64,000 nucleotides of DNA from assembly GCA_046540855.1 (NCBI GenBank), contig JBKHEJ010000001.1, positions 6,436 to 70,435 of the forward strand, written 5' to 3'. The translations under genes were made by a program, and so were the position numbers. Under the pieces are notes generated by a model. It worked only from the letters and a program-made list of their open reading frames with translations. It was not told where the DNA came from and made no database searches. Below are positions 8,663 through 16,929 of the stretch, one piece after another. Numbering within the stretch: position 1 is the stretch's first letter; every line of letters starts with the position of its first letter. The stretch comes from T1Sed10-7 sp046540855. Lineage in GTDB: Bacteria > Actinomycetota > Nitriliruptoria > Nitriliruptorales > Nitriliruptoraceae.

Positions 8663-9991
8663 GTGTTCGACTCCCTCCTCGTCGCCAACCGGGGTGAGAT
8701 CGCCTGCCGGGTCCTCAGCACCGCACGCGAGCTGGGCCTGCGCACGATCGCGGTGTACTCCGAGGCGGACGCTCGAGCCCGGCACGTCGAGCTCGCCGAC
8801 GAGGCGGTGGCGATCGGCCCGGCCCCGGCGGCCGAGTCCTACCTCGACGTCGACGCCCTCGTCGGCGCGATCACCGCGACCTCGGCGGCCGCGGTCCACC
8901 CGGGCTACGGCTTCCTGTCGGAGAACGCCGGCTTCGCCCGGGCCGTCGAGGCGGCCGGCGCGGTCTGGGTCGGCCCTCGGCCTGAGACCATCGAGGCGGT
9001 CGGGGACAAGCGGGCGGCGCGTGAGGTGATGGCCGAGGCCGGGGTGCCCGTCAACGGCGGTGGTGCCGTCGAGGACCCCGAGGGGGCGCTCGCGATCGCC
9101 GACCGCATCGGCTTCCCCGTCATGGTCAAGGCCGCCGCCGGCGGCGGCGGGATCGGGATGCGCATCGTGGACGATCGCGACGCGCTGGTCGCGGCGATCC
9201 GAAGCACGAGCGACCAGGCGGCCCGGTTCTTCGGCGACGGCAGCATCCTGCTCGAGCGGTACCTGCCGAACGCCCGGCACGTCGAGCTGCAGGTGCTGGG
9301 GCTCGCCGACGGCCGCGTGGCCGTGCTCGGCGAGCGGGACTGCTCGGTCCAGCGCCGTTACCAGAAGGTCATCGAGGAGTCCCCGTCCCCGGGCGTGTCC
9401 CCGCAGCTGCGCGCCCGCATGATCGAGGCCATCCGCGCCGGCGCGGAGCACCTCGGCTACCGCAACGCGGGCACCTTCGAGTGCCTGGTCTCCGGCGACG
9501 ACTTCGTGTTCCTCGAGGTCAACGCCCGCCTACAGGTCGAGCACCCGGTCACCGAGGCGGTCACCGGACTGGACCTGGTCGCCGAGCAGCTGCGGATCGC
9601 CGCCGGCGAGCCGCCGGGCTTCGACCCCGGCGCGATCACCCCGCACGGCCACGCCATCGAGCTGCGCGTCTACGCCGAGGACGGCAGGCGGTTCCTGCCC
9701 CGGCCCGGGACGATCGCGGCCTACGAGGAGCCGACCGGCCCGGGTATCCGCATCGACAGCGGGTTCCGGGCCGGCGATGCGATCACACCCTTCTACGACC
9801 CGCTGATCGCGAAGCTCGTCGCCCACGGCGAGGACCGGGCGCAGGCGATCGAGCGCGCCCGCGCGGCCGTGGACGCCTACGTCATCGAGGGGCTGACCAG
9901 CAACCTCGACCTCCTCGCCGAGGTGCTCGACGACCCGGGCTTCCGCACCGGCAACTACGACACGGGCATCGTCGCGCGCCTGCGCGCCTGA
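8663..9991 (+). CDS. Biotin carboxylase subunit (ATP-grasp) of the acyl-CoA carboxylase
   Basis: 442 residues, the length of stand-alone AccC-type subunits, with no fused carrier domain. FDSLLVANRGEIACRV begins the protein. The ATP-grasp loop is KAAAGGGGIGMRI, and EVNARLQVEHPVTE carries Mg-binding and catalytic residues. It carboxylates biotin using ATP and bicarbonate. GTG 8663 has GGAAGG upstream. The gene lies 55 bp after the carboxyltransferase and 103 bp before the carrier protein. Degenerate DNA copied from its 3' part occurs at 39208-39260. Confidence 0.94.
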   Translation: MFDSLLVANRGEIACRVLSTARELGLRTIAVYSEADARARHVELADEAVAIGPAPAAESYLDVDALVGAITATSAAAVHPGYGFLSENAGFARAVEAAGAVWVGPRPETIEAVGDKRAAREVMAEAGVPVNGGGAVEDPEGALAIADRIGFPVMVKAAAGGGGIGMRIVDDRDALVAAIRSTSDQAARFFGDGSILLERYLPNARHVELQVLGLADGRVAVLGERDCSVQRRYQKVIEESPSPGVSPQLRARMIEAIRAGAEHLGYRNAGTFECLVSGDDFVFLEVNARLQVEHPVTEAVTGLDLVAEQLRIAAGEPPGFDPGAITPHGHAIELRVYAEDGRRFLPRPGTIAAYEEPTGPGIRIDSGFRAGDAITPFYDPLIAKLVAHGEDRAQAIERARAAVDAYVIEGLTSNLDLLAEVLDDPGFRTGNYDTGIVARLRA

Positions 9992-10094
9992 GCGCGCCCG
10001 GTCCGATGGTGCCCCGACCCCCAGACAGCCACGCAGCACCCCCGCGCCTGCCGCCTACCGGCGGAGCCGGACCCACCCCTTCCAGGAGCGAGCC

Positions 10095-10304
10095 ATGACC
10101 GAGATGCGCGCCGAGATGGCGGCCAACGTGTGGAAGATCGTCGTCGCCGACGGCGACGCGGTCGCCGCGGGCGACACCCTCGTCATCCTCGAGTCGATGA
10201 AGATGGAGATCCCCGTCGAGGCCGAGGCCGCCGGGCTGGTCACCCTCGCCGTCGAGGAGGGCCAGGCCATCGACGAGGACGACCTCATCGCGACGATCCA
10301 GTGA
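10095..10304 (+). CDS. Biotin carboxyl carrier protein (stand-alone biotinyl domain)
   Basis: 69 residues, a minimal biotinyl domain. The modified lysine lies in LESMKMEIPV near residue 36, and the second half returns as GLVTLAVEEGQAIDEDDLIATI. It shuttles carboxybiotin between the biotin carboxylase and carboxyltransferase encoded just upstream. CAGGAGCGAGCC precedes the ATG. Its stop overlaps a GTG (10301) that begins a truncated peptidase remnant. A second, crippled copy of this gene sits at 39324 with an internal deletion of about 80 bp that removes the biotinylation site. Confidence 0.93.
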   Translation: MTEMRAEMAANVWKIVVADGDAVAAGDTLVILESMKMEIPVEAEAAGLVTLAVEEGQAIDEDDLIATIQ

Positions 10305-10423
10305 GCGGTGCCACCCAGGACCTGCCGCCGCTGTCCGCCGACCAGTTGCTGGCGGCTACGCCGCATCAGCGGGCTAGTGCCCGACCGCCGCTGCCACGGC
10401 GACGCGGTCGCGGACGGCGTTGA
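10301..10423 (+). pseudogene. 5' remnant of an S9 peptidase gene
   Basis: From GTG 10301 the first 20 or so codons (DLPPLSADQLLAATP) match the N-terminus of the intact S9 peptidase at 39450 (VSPPLSIDQLLAATP). They start at the same offset, overlapping the biotin-carrier stop. Similarity then ends abruptly near 10363 and the frame runs into a 40-residue dead end at 10423. This is the leftover start of a peptidase gene that once followed accB here. It is not expected to give a functional product. Confidence 0.8.
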
Positions 10424-10760
10424 GATCAGCGTGGCAGCCCACAGATGGTTCCCCGACCTGCGGACCACCTCGATCTGCGACGGTGGCCGCAGCCCCCTCG
10501 TCGCGGCCGGGCCGTGAGTTGCACGGGGCCGGTGCCGTTGTGTGAAGCGAACCGACGCCCCAACCGTCGAGTCGCTTCAGACGATCCGTACGGCCGTCGA
10601 GTGGTGAGGTGGAGGCACCGTGGTGGTGCGTTGAGTGAGCAGGGCGTCACGCATGGTCGGGGCTGCCGATGCCGGGCATCGACCGGACGGCACCTCGGTC
10701 ACCCGGATCGGGGCGGCACCATCGCTGAAGCCGGGCATTGTCGGGTCCGAGCCGGCTCGC
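10424..10760. other. Gene-poor spacer beyond the peptidase remnant
   Basis: No convincing coding frame on either strand and no recognisable transposase. It begins where similarity to the S9 peptidase gene stops and is bounded on the right by a promoter and operator. It is a plausible junction scar of the rearrangement described in the findings. Confidence 0.5.
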
Positions 10761-10795
10761 TAGCCTCTCAGCGCGGCGAACGAGCGATCGTTCGC
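10761..10795 (+). promoter_or_regulatory. Promoter (-10 TAGCCT) with near-perfect operator dyad
   Basis: TAGCCT at 10761-10766 is followed after 9 bp by GCGAACGAGCGATCGTTCGC (10776-10795), which equals its own reverse complement at 18 of 20 positions. It is the best copy of the window-wide operator. It drives the DUF885 gene at 10918. Confidence 0.75.
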
Positions 10796-10917
10796 AACGA
10801 GACGGCGTCGTGACCGCGCGGAGGAACCGGTTGCGGGGAAGCCGCCCAGCACAGGCTGGCCTGTTGGCGCGGGTCGGATCCCGAAGCAGGCGTCAGCCGC
10901 AGGAGGAGGGTTGATCC

Positions 10918-12591
10918 ATGCCAGAGCTCGCGAAGGTCATCGACGATTACCTGGAAGCCACCTTCACCCTCGACCCGGTGGCCGCGAGCGACCTCGGGGT
11001 GCACGACCACGACCACGAGCTCGGCGTGTTCGATGCGGACCGTATGGCCGAACACCGCGACCACCTCGTCGCCACCATCGCAGCCCTGCGTGCCATCGAC
11101 CCCGCAGGCCTCTCCCAGCTCGAGGCGCTCGATCACACGATCGCTCTCAGCGAGGCCGAGGTGGACCTTCGTCGGCACGATGACCAGCGGGTGTGGGAAC
11201 GCGCCCCCTACTGGTACGCGGAGCGGCTCGGCGACGCTCTCTCCACCCTGATGACCCGGACCTCGACCCCGCTCGAGGCCCGTGGGGAGGCGATGCGGGC
11301 TCGGTTGCGGGCGACGCCTCGGTACCTAGCGACGGCGTTGGCGACCCTCTCTGACGCGACGCCCGAGGTGTACGTCGGCATGGGGCGCACGGCCGCCCGC
11401 GGGATGCAGGAGTTCCTCGCCGACGCCGTGCCTGCCTTCGCGGCTCAGCTGCCCGATCCACTGGCCGCCGAGATCGCAGCCGACAGCGCCGCAGCCGGAG
11501 CTGCGCTGGAGCGTTTCGACCGGGGGCTCGAGGATCTGGGAGCGCGCGCGGCGGGGGAGTACCGCGCGGGTGCGGCGCACGTGGACTTCCTGCTCGAGAC
11601 CTACCACCGCGTCGAGATGGACCACGACGAGCTCTACGCTTGGGGGCGTGAGGCGGTCGATCGCGATCGCGCGGCGCTGGAAGCGTTGGCTGCCGAACTG
11701 GATCCCACGTCATCGTGGATGGAGCAGATCGCACGGGTCAAGGACCATCACCCCGCTCCGGAAGCCTTCGTGACCGCCTACGGCGATGAGATGGCGCTCG
11801 CTCGGGAGCACTGCATCGAGAAGGACCTGATCACCATCCCCGATGGCGAGGTGTGCCGGATGCGTTGGTTGCCCGCCTATCTGCGGGCCAGCCTCCCCAT
11901 CGCGGTCATGGCGACCACGCCGCCCTTCGAGCCTGGACTCGAGAGCGAGTGGCTGATCACCCCGCTGGATCCGGATGCGCCGCAGGAGCGCCAGCGTCAG
12001 CACATGCGAGACAACTGCTACGCGTTCTGCCGGTCCATAGCGGGTCATGAGATCTACCCGGGACACCACCTCCAGAAGGTGCACCACAAGCTGGCCACGG
12101 CGGCATCACCGATCCGCCGCTACACCTCCAGCCCGCTCTTCGTCGAGGGCTGGGGCCTGTACACCGAGGACCTCCTGACCGAGACCGGGCTGCTGGCGGA
12201 ACCCGACGTTCGCCTGTTCAAGCTGCGCAACGCTCTGTGGCGTTCGGCCCGGGTGGTGGTGGACACCGGGCTGCACACCCGCGGCATGAACGTGCGGGAG
12301 GCTGCGGACGTACTGGAGCGGGAGGTGTGCCTCGATCGTCACATGGCCGAGGGCGAGATCATGCGCTATGTGCGGCACGACAACCCCACCTATCCATCGT
12401 CCTACCTGTTGGGACGGACCGCGATCCACGAGCTAAGGCAGCGGGCGATCCCCGGGAAGTCGGTCGGTCCAGACCTCAAGGCCTTCCACGACAAACTGCT
12501 CTCCTACGGCTCGATCCCCGTCGCGCTGATCGCGGAACAGTTCGCTCTGGACGGGCTGATCCCTCCCGCCACGGGCACTCTGCCGGGCTGA
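10918..12591 (+). CDS. DUF885 family protein, probable cytoplasmic metallopeptidase
   Basis: 557 residues, a typical DUF885 length. The family is uncharacterised in detail but carries a peptidase-like zinc motif, seen here as GHEIYPGHHLQKVHHK around residue 376, with a downstream SPLFVEGWGLYTEDLLTE that could supply a further Glu ligand. No signal peptide, so cytoplasmic. A strong AGGAGGAGG precedes ATG 10918. It is controlled by the best operator dyad in the window and lies in a peptide transport/peptidase block, so hydrolysis of imported oligopeptides is the likely job. Its paralogue at 55890 has a different HExxH arrangement. Confidence 0.85.
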   Translation: MPELAKVIDDYLEATFTLDPVAASDLGVHDHDHELGVFDADRMAEHRDHLVATIAALRAIDPAGLSQLEALDHTIALSEAEVDLRRHDDQRVWERAPYWYAERLGDALSTLMTRTSTPLEARGEAMRARLRATPRYLATALATLSDATPEVYVGMGRTAARGMQEFLADAVPAFAAQLPDPLAAEIAADSAAAGAALERFDRGLEDLGARAAGEYRAGAAHVDFLLETYHRVEMDHDELYAWGREAVDRDRAALEALAAELDPTSSWMEQIARVKDHHPAPEAFVTAYGDEMALAREHCIEKDLITIPDGEVCRMRWLPAYLRASLPIAVMATTPPFEPGLESEWLITPLDPDAPQERQRQHMRDNCYAFCRSIAGHEIYPGHHLQKVHHKLATAASPIRRYTSSPLFVEGWGLYTEDLLTETGLLAEPDVRLFKLRNALWRSARVVVDTGLHTRGMNVREAADVLEREVCLDRHMAEGEIMRYVRHDNPTYPSSYLLGRTAIHELRQRAIPGKSVGPDLKAFHDKLLSYGSIPVALIAEQFALDGLIPPATGTLPG

Positions 12592-12710
12592 TGAGCGCCC
12601 AGGCCCTTGTCGCTTGGCCTGCGGACGCTCGCCAGGGTGCTGGTGGTCGGCAGCTGAGTTGGGATCCACCCCGCTCTGCCTCGGTCGGTTCGCTTGGCGG
12701 GGTGGTGCCG

Positions 12711-13213
12711 TGCCGGACGTCGTGATGACGTGCGTGGGGGTGCTGCGCAACGCACCGATCACGGAGATGGAGGACGACGACCTCGACGAGGTGGTCGGAG
12801 TCCACCTCGCCGGCACCTTCAAGGTGGTCCGGGCAGCGGTACCCCACCTACGGGGAGGCTCGTCGATCGTGACGGTGTCCTCGGGCGCCGCCTGGGGCTC
12901 TACCCGGGGCCACAGCAACTACTCGGCGGCCAAGGCCTCGATCCCCGGCCTCACCCGTGCCCTGGCACTCGGGTTGGCGCCACACACCCGGGTGAACGCC
13001 GTAGCGCCCGGAGCCGTCGAGAGCCGTATGACCCGCCAGACCGCGGCGCAACTGGGCATGGACATGGAGACCTACCGGCAACGGATCGCTGCGCAGGTGC
13101 CCCTCGCTCGGATCGGGCAGCCCGAGGACGTCGCCGACGTCATCCGCTTCCTCGCATCGTCGATGGCGCGCTACGTCACCGGCCAGGTGATCAAGGTCGG
13201 CGGGGCACCGTGA
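12711..13213 (+). pseudogene. SDR oxidoreductase lacking its N-terminal NAD(P)-binding half
   Basis: The readable frame (GTG 12711) begins at the middle of an SDR, in the NAG-equivalent strand (MTCVGVLRN). It continues through the catalytic Ser (VTVSSGAA) and YSAAK, then VNAVAPGAVESRMT and a complete C-terminus (YVTGQVIKVGGAP). The TGxxxGIG dinucleotide loop and first two strands, about 75-80 residues, are absent, and upstream DNA in all frames lacks them. The protein could not bind NAD(P) normally. It is most likely a decayed gene truncated during the same rearrangements; a frameshifted 5' end is excluded by inspection of 12592-12710. Confidence 0.7.
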
Positions 13214-13359
13214 CCGGGCAGCTGGCGGGGGAGCAGTGCCGCCGCAGCAACCATCTCAGCCGGGGTCGTGAGGGTCCCTCGCGCCTCGATCCGGAACGGT
13301 GGTCGCATCAGAAGTCGAGGTTGCCCACCTCGCCGCGGGCTGCTTCAGTGCTCCCGGAT

Positions 13360-13379
13360 ACGAACGAGCGTTAGCTCAC
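13360..13379. promoter_or_regulatory. Operator dyad upstream of the amidohydrolase
   Basis: ACGAACGAGCGTTAGCTCAC matches the left arm and centre of the consensus (CGAACGAGCGTTNG). It is 89 bp before the chosen GTG at 13469. Apart from this site, 13214-13468 shows nothing recognisable. Confidence 0.6.
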
Positions 13380-13468
13380 TGGCGAAGGGTGGGCCTGTCC
13401 GATGCCGGCCATCCTTGCGCCGGCCGAGCGGGAGTGAGAAGCGGCGGTCGGCCGCGGGAGGGCGCGAC

Positions 13469-14647
13469 GTGGTGGAACAGAGTTGGTACCTGCGGGGCGC
13501 ACGCTGGTTGGACGTGGCGACCGGTGAGACCGCGCAGCGGGATATCGTCCTACGCGACGGTCGTATCGCGGCTGAGCCCGGTGATGCGACGGTGGTGGAC
13601 GCATCCGGTCTCACCGCGCTCTTCGGGCTGTGGGACTGCCACACCCACCCGGGTGGGATGATGTACGACCCGGACGCTGCCGGCTACTTCGAGGCCGCCC
13701 CCGAGCGCACGATCCGCGCGGGCGAGAACCTCCAGCAAGCGGCACGGATGGGGGTCACTGGTACGCGGGCAGTCGACGAGGCGAACGAGATCGACCTGGC
13801 TTGGGGCCGTGCCTTCGCCGCGGGCACCCCGGTCGGTCCCAGGGTGCTCGGCGCGGGCCGCGGCATCCGGACCACCGCCGGACACGGGACGGCCTTCCCG
13901 CGGGTCTTCACGCAGCTCGATGCGGAGCTCGTGGTAGACGGCCCCACTCAGATGGCCCGGGCGGTGCGTCTGCTGGTCGAGCGGGGCGCGCACTGGGTCA
14001 AGATCATGCTCACCGGCGGCTTGTACAGCCCCCACGAGACCGTGGACGGGGTGCAGTTCACCGACGAGGAACTGACGGCCCTGATGGAGGTGGCTCGGAT
14101 CCGTGGGATCCCCGTCGCCGCCCACTGTGGTGGCTCCGAGGCTGCGGTGCGCTTCGCTGAGCTCGGAGGCCGCTCGGTGGAACACGGCTACGCCCTCGAC
14201 GAGCGGGCGGCAGCTGCGATGGCCGCTCATGGCACCTGGTTCGTGCCGACGCTGTCGGTGACCCACGACCGGGAGTTCATCGAGGCCGAAGGGTGGCCCG
14301 CGCATGCCGCCAACCGGGCCTTCGAGACCGCGCCCGGGCATGCTGACGCGGTGCGGGTCTGCCAGGAGGCCGGGGTGCGCATCGCTGCGGGCGCCGACCT
14401 CAATCCGATCGGGCCACGGCTGCACCGCGAACTGGAGATGATGGAGCGTGCCGGCATGGATCGCCTCGCGGTCCTGGAGGCGGCAACCGTGGGAGGGCGG
14501 GCACTGAACGGCTTCGGGGACGACACGCTGCCCGAGGCCGGCGGGATCGGCGATCTCGTCCTGGTCGAGGGTGACCCACTGGACGATCTCGCGGTGCTCC
14601 GCACGCCCCGGATGGTCTTCGCTCACGGACGCCGGCTGGTCGCGTGA
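13469..14647 (+). CDS. Amidohydrolase, imidazolonepropionase/Xaa-Pro dipeptidase-like
   Basis: 392 residues of the metal-dependent amidohydrolase fold. Metal ligands are visible as WDCHTHPGG (HxH), IMLTGG preceded by Lys (WVKIM), PVAAHCGG, SVEHGYALDE, and the barrel-end Asp in IAAGADLNPIG. Members of this branch hydrolyse dipeptides, imidazolones or N-acyl amino acids; the exact substrate cannot be told. GTG 13469 follows GGGAGG by 7 nt; GTG 13472 is equally in frame. It has a paralogue at 43277 with the same motif spacing. An operator upstream and peptide-binding protein genes downstream suggest a role in peptide catabolism. Confidence 0.85.
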   Translation: MVEQSWYLRGARWLDVATGETAQRDIVLRDGRIAAEPGDATVVDASGLTALFGLWDCHTHPGGMMYDPDAAGYFEAAPERTIRAGENLQQAARMGVTGTRAVDEANEIDLAWGRAFAAGTPVGPRVLGAGRGIRTTAGHGTAFPRVFTQLDAELVVDGPTQMARAVRLLVERGAHWVKIMLTGGLYSPHETVDGVQFTDEELTALMEVARIRGIPVAAHCGGSEAAVRFAELGGRSVEHGYALDERAAAAMAAHGTWFVPTLSVTHDREFIEAEGWPAHAANRAFETAPGHADAVRVCQEAGVRIAAGADLNPIGPRLHRELEMMERAGMDRLAVLEAATVGGRALNGFGDDTLPEAGGIGDLVLVEGDPLDDLAVLRTPRMVFAHGRRLVA

Positions 14648-14746
14648 GCAGCCGAGCGCTCGCGCGTGGGCGCGCTCGCACGGTGGCCGGCGCCGGTCGA
14701 GGCGTGAAGCAACGCCGCGGTCTTGCCGTGGCAGTTACCTCGATAG

Positions 14747-14769
14747 TAGGCTAACGAACGGTCGTTCGT
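14747..14769 (+). promoter_or_regulatory. Promoter -10 (TAGGCT) overlapping operator dyad, for the first binding protein
   Basis: TAGGCT (14747-14752) overlaps the left end of the operator, whose core ACGAACGGTCGTTCGT (14754-14769) is a dyad with only the two central bases off symmetry. It lies 107 bp before ATG 14876. Confidence 0.7.
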
Positions 14770-14875
14770 CCGTGTCGCCGGCGCGGGCGGGGGAGAGGGA
14801 CACGAAGGCACGCTGGGAGCAGCGGAGGTGCGAGTACGCGCCGCCGTTCGCATGATCACCAAGGGAGCTGACTCG

Positions 14876-16624
14876 ATGAAGCAGCCTCAGGAACGCAAGA
14901 TCCAGCGAGCGGCGCTACTGCTGCTGCTCGCGCTGGCCATGGTCGCCGCAGCCTGCGGGGAGGCCGAGGACACCACGTCCGCCGACGAGGGTGAGGACGT
15001 CGCCGAGGAGACCGAGGAAGGTGAGGAGGTCGAGGACGACGAGGGTGATGAGGAGGGTGGCGACGAGGAGGAGGCAGCCGGTGATCGTGTCGATGGCGGC
15101 ACGGTCATCTTCGGTGCCGAGCAGGAGCCGGCCATCCTCAACCCGTCGATCCAGGAGGGCATCCTGTTCGCGACCTCGGTGGTCGTCGCGCCCCAGCTCT
15201 ACCCGTTGTGGCGGATCACGCCGGAGCTGGACTTCGAACCCCTGCTCCTCGACGGAGAGCCCGTCGTCGAGGAGGATCCCTTCCGCGTGACCTACACGCT
15301 GAAGGAGGACGCGGTGTGGAGCGACGGCACCCCGATCACCGCTCGTGACGTCGAGTTCACGTGGGAGCGCCGGGTCGACCCCGAGGTGGAGGTCGCGAAC
15401 CGAACCGGTTACGACCAGGTCAGCGACGTCGAGATCGTGGACGACAAGACCATCACCTTCACCTTCGAGGAGGTCTACGCACCCTGGCGTCTGATGTTCT
15501 CCACCATCGACGGGGTGATCCTTCCGGCCCACATCCTCGAGGGTGAGGACCTGAACGAGGTGTGGCGGGACGATATCCCGGTCGCTTCCGGTCCGTTCAT
15601 GTTCGAGGAGTGGAACCGCGGCGTGGACCTCACCCTGGTCAAGAACGAGAACTACTGGGGGACCGAGCCGAGCCTGGACCGGATCGTCTTCCGGTTCCTC
15701 GAGGACTCCTCGACGCAGGTGCAGCAGTTGCGAGGTGGGGAGATCGACGTGCTCGCTCCGCAACCGCAGATCGATCTCGTGGAGCAGATCGAGGCCATCG
15801 ACGACGTCGTGCTGAACGCCGTCGCCGGTCCGAGCTGGGAGCACCTGAACCTGCAGGCGGACAAGCCGGAGCTCGCACCGCTGTTCGTCCGCCAGGCCAT
15901 CGCCAAGGGCATCGACCGAGCAGCGCTCGTTGATGCGCTGATCGCGCCGATCCAGCCCGACGCGGAGCCTCTGGACAGCATCTTCTACCTGACCAACCAG
16001 CCGGAGTTCGAGCCGAACTGGTCGGATGCGCTGGCCTTCGACCCGGAGGCGGCCGAGCAGTTGCTCATCGACAACGGGTGCGAGCTCGGTGACGACGGCG
16101 TGTACGTCTGCGATGGTGTCCGCCTGTCGATCCCCTACGCGACCACGACGGGCAACGAGCGCCGGGAGCTGACCTTCGAGGTCCTTCAGGCGCAGCTCGC
16201 GGACATCGGCATCGAGCTGAGCGCGGACTTCTCGGAGGCCTCGGTCCTGTTCGGTACGCGCCTGTTCGAGCGGGACTTCAGCATCAGCGCGTGGGGTTGG
16301 ACGGGCACTCCGGATCCCTTCAACACCATCTCACAGTGGGGCTGCACGGATGAGGACGCGGGTACCGGTGGGCAGAACTTCACCGGGGTCTGCTCGGAGG
16401 AGGCCACCGAGCTCATGCGTGAGGCGAACCAGGAGATCGACCCGGGGCGCCGCACGGAGCTGTTCCAGGAGGCCGACGCCCTGCTGGCTGAGCTGGTCCC
16501 GGTGATCCCGCTCTACCAGACCCCGACGATCACGGCGTACAACACCCGGGTGGCCGGCGTGGAGACGAACCCGAGCTCGGTGGGTCCGACCTGGAACACC
16601 CAGGACTGGTACCTGACCGAGTGA
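14876..16624 (+). CDS. Peptide ABC transporter substrate-binding lipoprotein 1 (SBP_bac_5)
   Basis: 582 residues. A charged start and hydrophobic run end in the lipobox MVAAAC with Cys27, so it is anchored outside the membrane. A very acidic Glu/Asp-rich linker (about residues 28-70) follows, then the family 5 solute-binding fold: GGTVIFGAEQEPAILNPS, VWSDGTPITARDVEFTWERR, ENYWGTEPSLDRIVFRF. ATG 14876 has AGGGAG upstream; an earlier in-frame ATG (14852) does not. No permease gene follows. It is probably served by the Opp transporter at 30727-34768 under the same operator. The adjacent gene at 16930 is a close paralogue. Confidence 0.93.
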   Translation: MKQPQERKIQRAALLLLLALAMVAAACGEAEDTTSADEGEDVAEETEEGEEVEDDEGDEEGGDEEEAAGDRVDGGTVIFGAEQEPAILNPSIQEGILFATSVVVAPQLYPLWRITPELDFEPLLLDGEPVVEEDPFRVTYTLKEDAVWSDGTPITARDVEFTWERRVDPEVEVANRTGYDQVSDVEIVDDKTITFTFEEVYAPWRLMFSTIDGVILPAHILEGEDLNEVWRDDIPVASGPFMFEEWNRGVDLTLVKNENYWGTEPSLDRIVFRFLEDSSTQVQQLRGGEIDVLAPQPQIDLVEQIEAIDDVVLNAVAGPSWEHLNLQADKPELAPLFVRQAIAKGIDRAALVDALIAPIQPDAEPLDSIFYLTNQPEFEPNWSDALAFDPEAAEQLLIDNGCELGDDGVYVCDGVRLSIPYATTTGNERRELTFEVLQAQLADIGIELSADFSEASVLFGTRLFERDFSISAWGWTGTPDPFNTISQWGCTDEDAGTGGQNFTGVCSEEATELMREANQEIDPGRRTELFQEADALLAELVPVIPLYQTPTITAYNTRVAGVETNPSSVGPTWNTQDWYLTE

Positions 16625-16658
16625 CCTGACCGGTGGCTGCCAGCGCCACCACCGACAC

Positions 16659-16687
16659 GGAGGGGGCGGCCACAGGCCGCCCCCTCC
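16659..16687 (+). terminator. Strong hairpin after binding protein 1
   Basis: A perfect 13-bp GC stem (GGAGGGGGCGGCC with its complement) closes a three-base ACA loop 34 bp after the stop. There is no U-tract, as is usual for actinobacterial terminators. It separates the two binding-protein genes into independent units. Confidence 0.75.
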
Positions 16688-16797
16688 TGCGTACCGCCAG
16701 CACCATCGCCAGCGTGTGCGGCCATCGCGCGTCGGCGGTGATTATGGCCGGGGTACCTGACGCCCCCCAGGACGGTCTTCTATCGTCGTCGTAGGAG

Positions 16798-16817
16798 GCG
16801 AGCGTACGTTCATTCGC
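16798..16817. promoter_or_regulatory. Operator dyad upstream of binding protein 2
   Basis: GCGAGCGTACGTTCATTCGC fits the consensus at about 15 of 20 positions. It is nested in a longer inverted repeat, GAGGCGA at 16795 pairing with TCGCCTC ending at 16820. It lies 112 bp before ATG 16930. Confidence 0.65.
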
Positions 16818-16929
16818 CTCCCGTCCAGAGGTACGGGGAGCGTCTGGGACCTCGCCGTGCTCGGCCACCTCGGTGGATGCCCCGTCAGCAGGCGCGGACC
16901 TCCACCGACCGAACCACCGAGGGAGTTGT

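Noticed and set aside
10424..10760. Search for a transposase or integrase that could explain the 29-kb rearrangement
   Set aside because: No DDE/tyrosine recombinase motifs, inverted terminal repeats or target duplication could be seen here or at 35005-35324 or 39080-39207.
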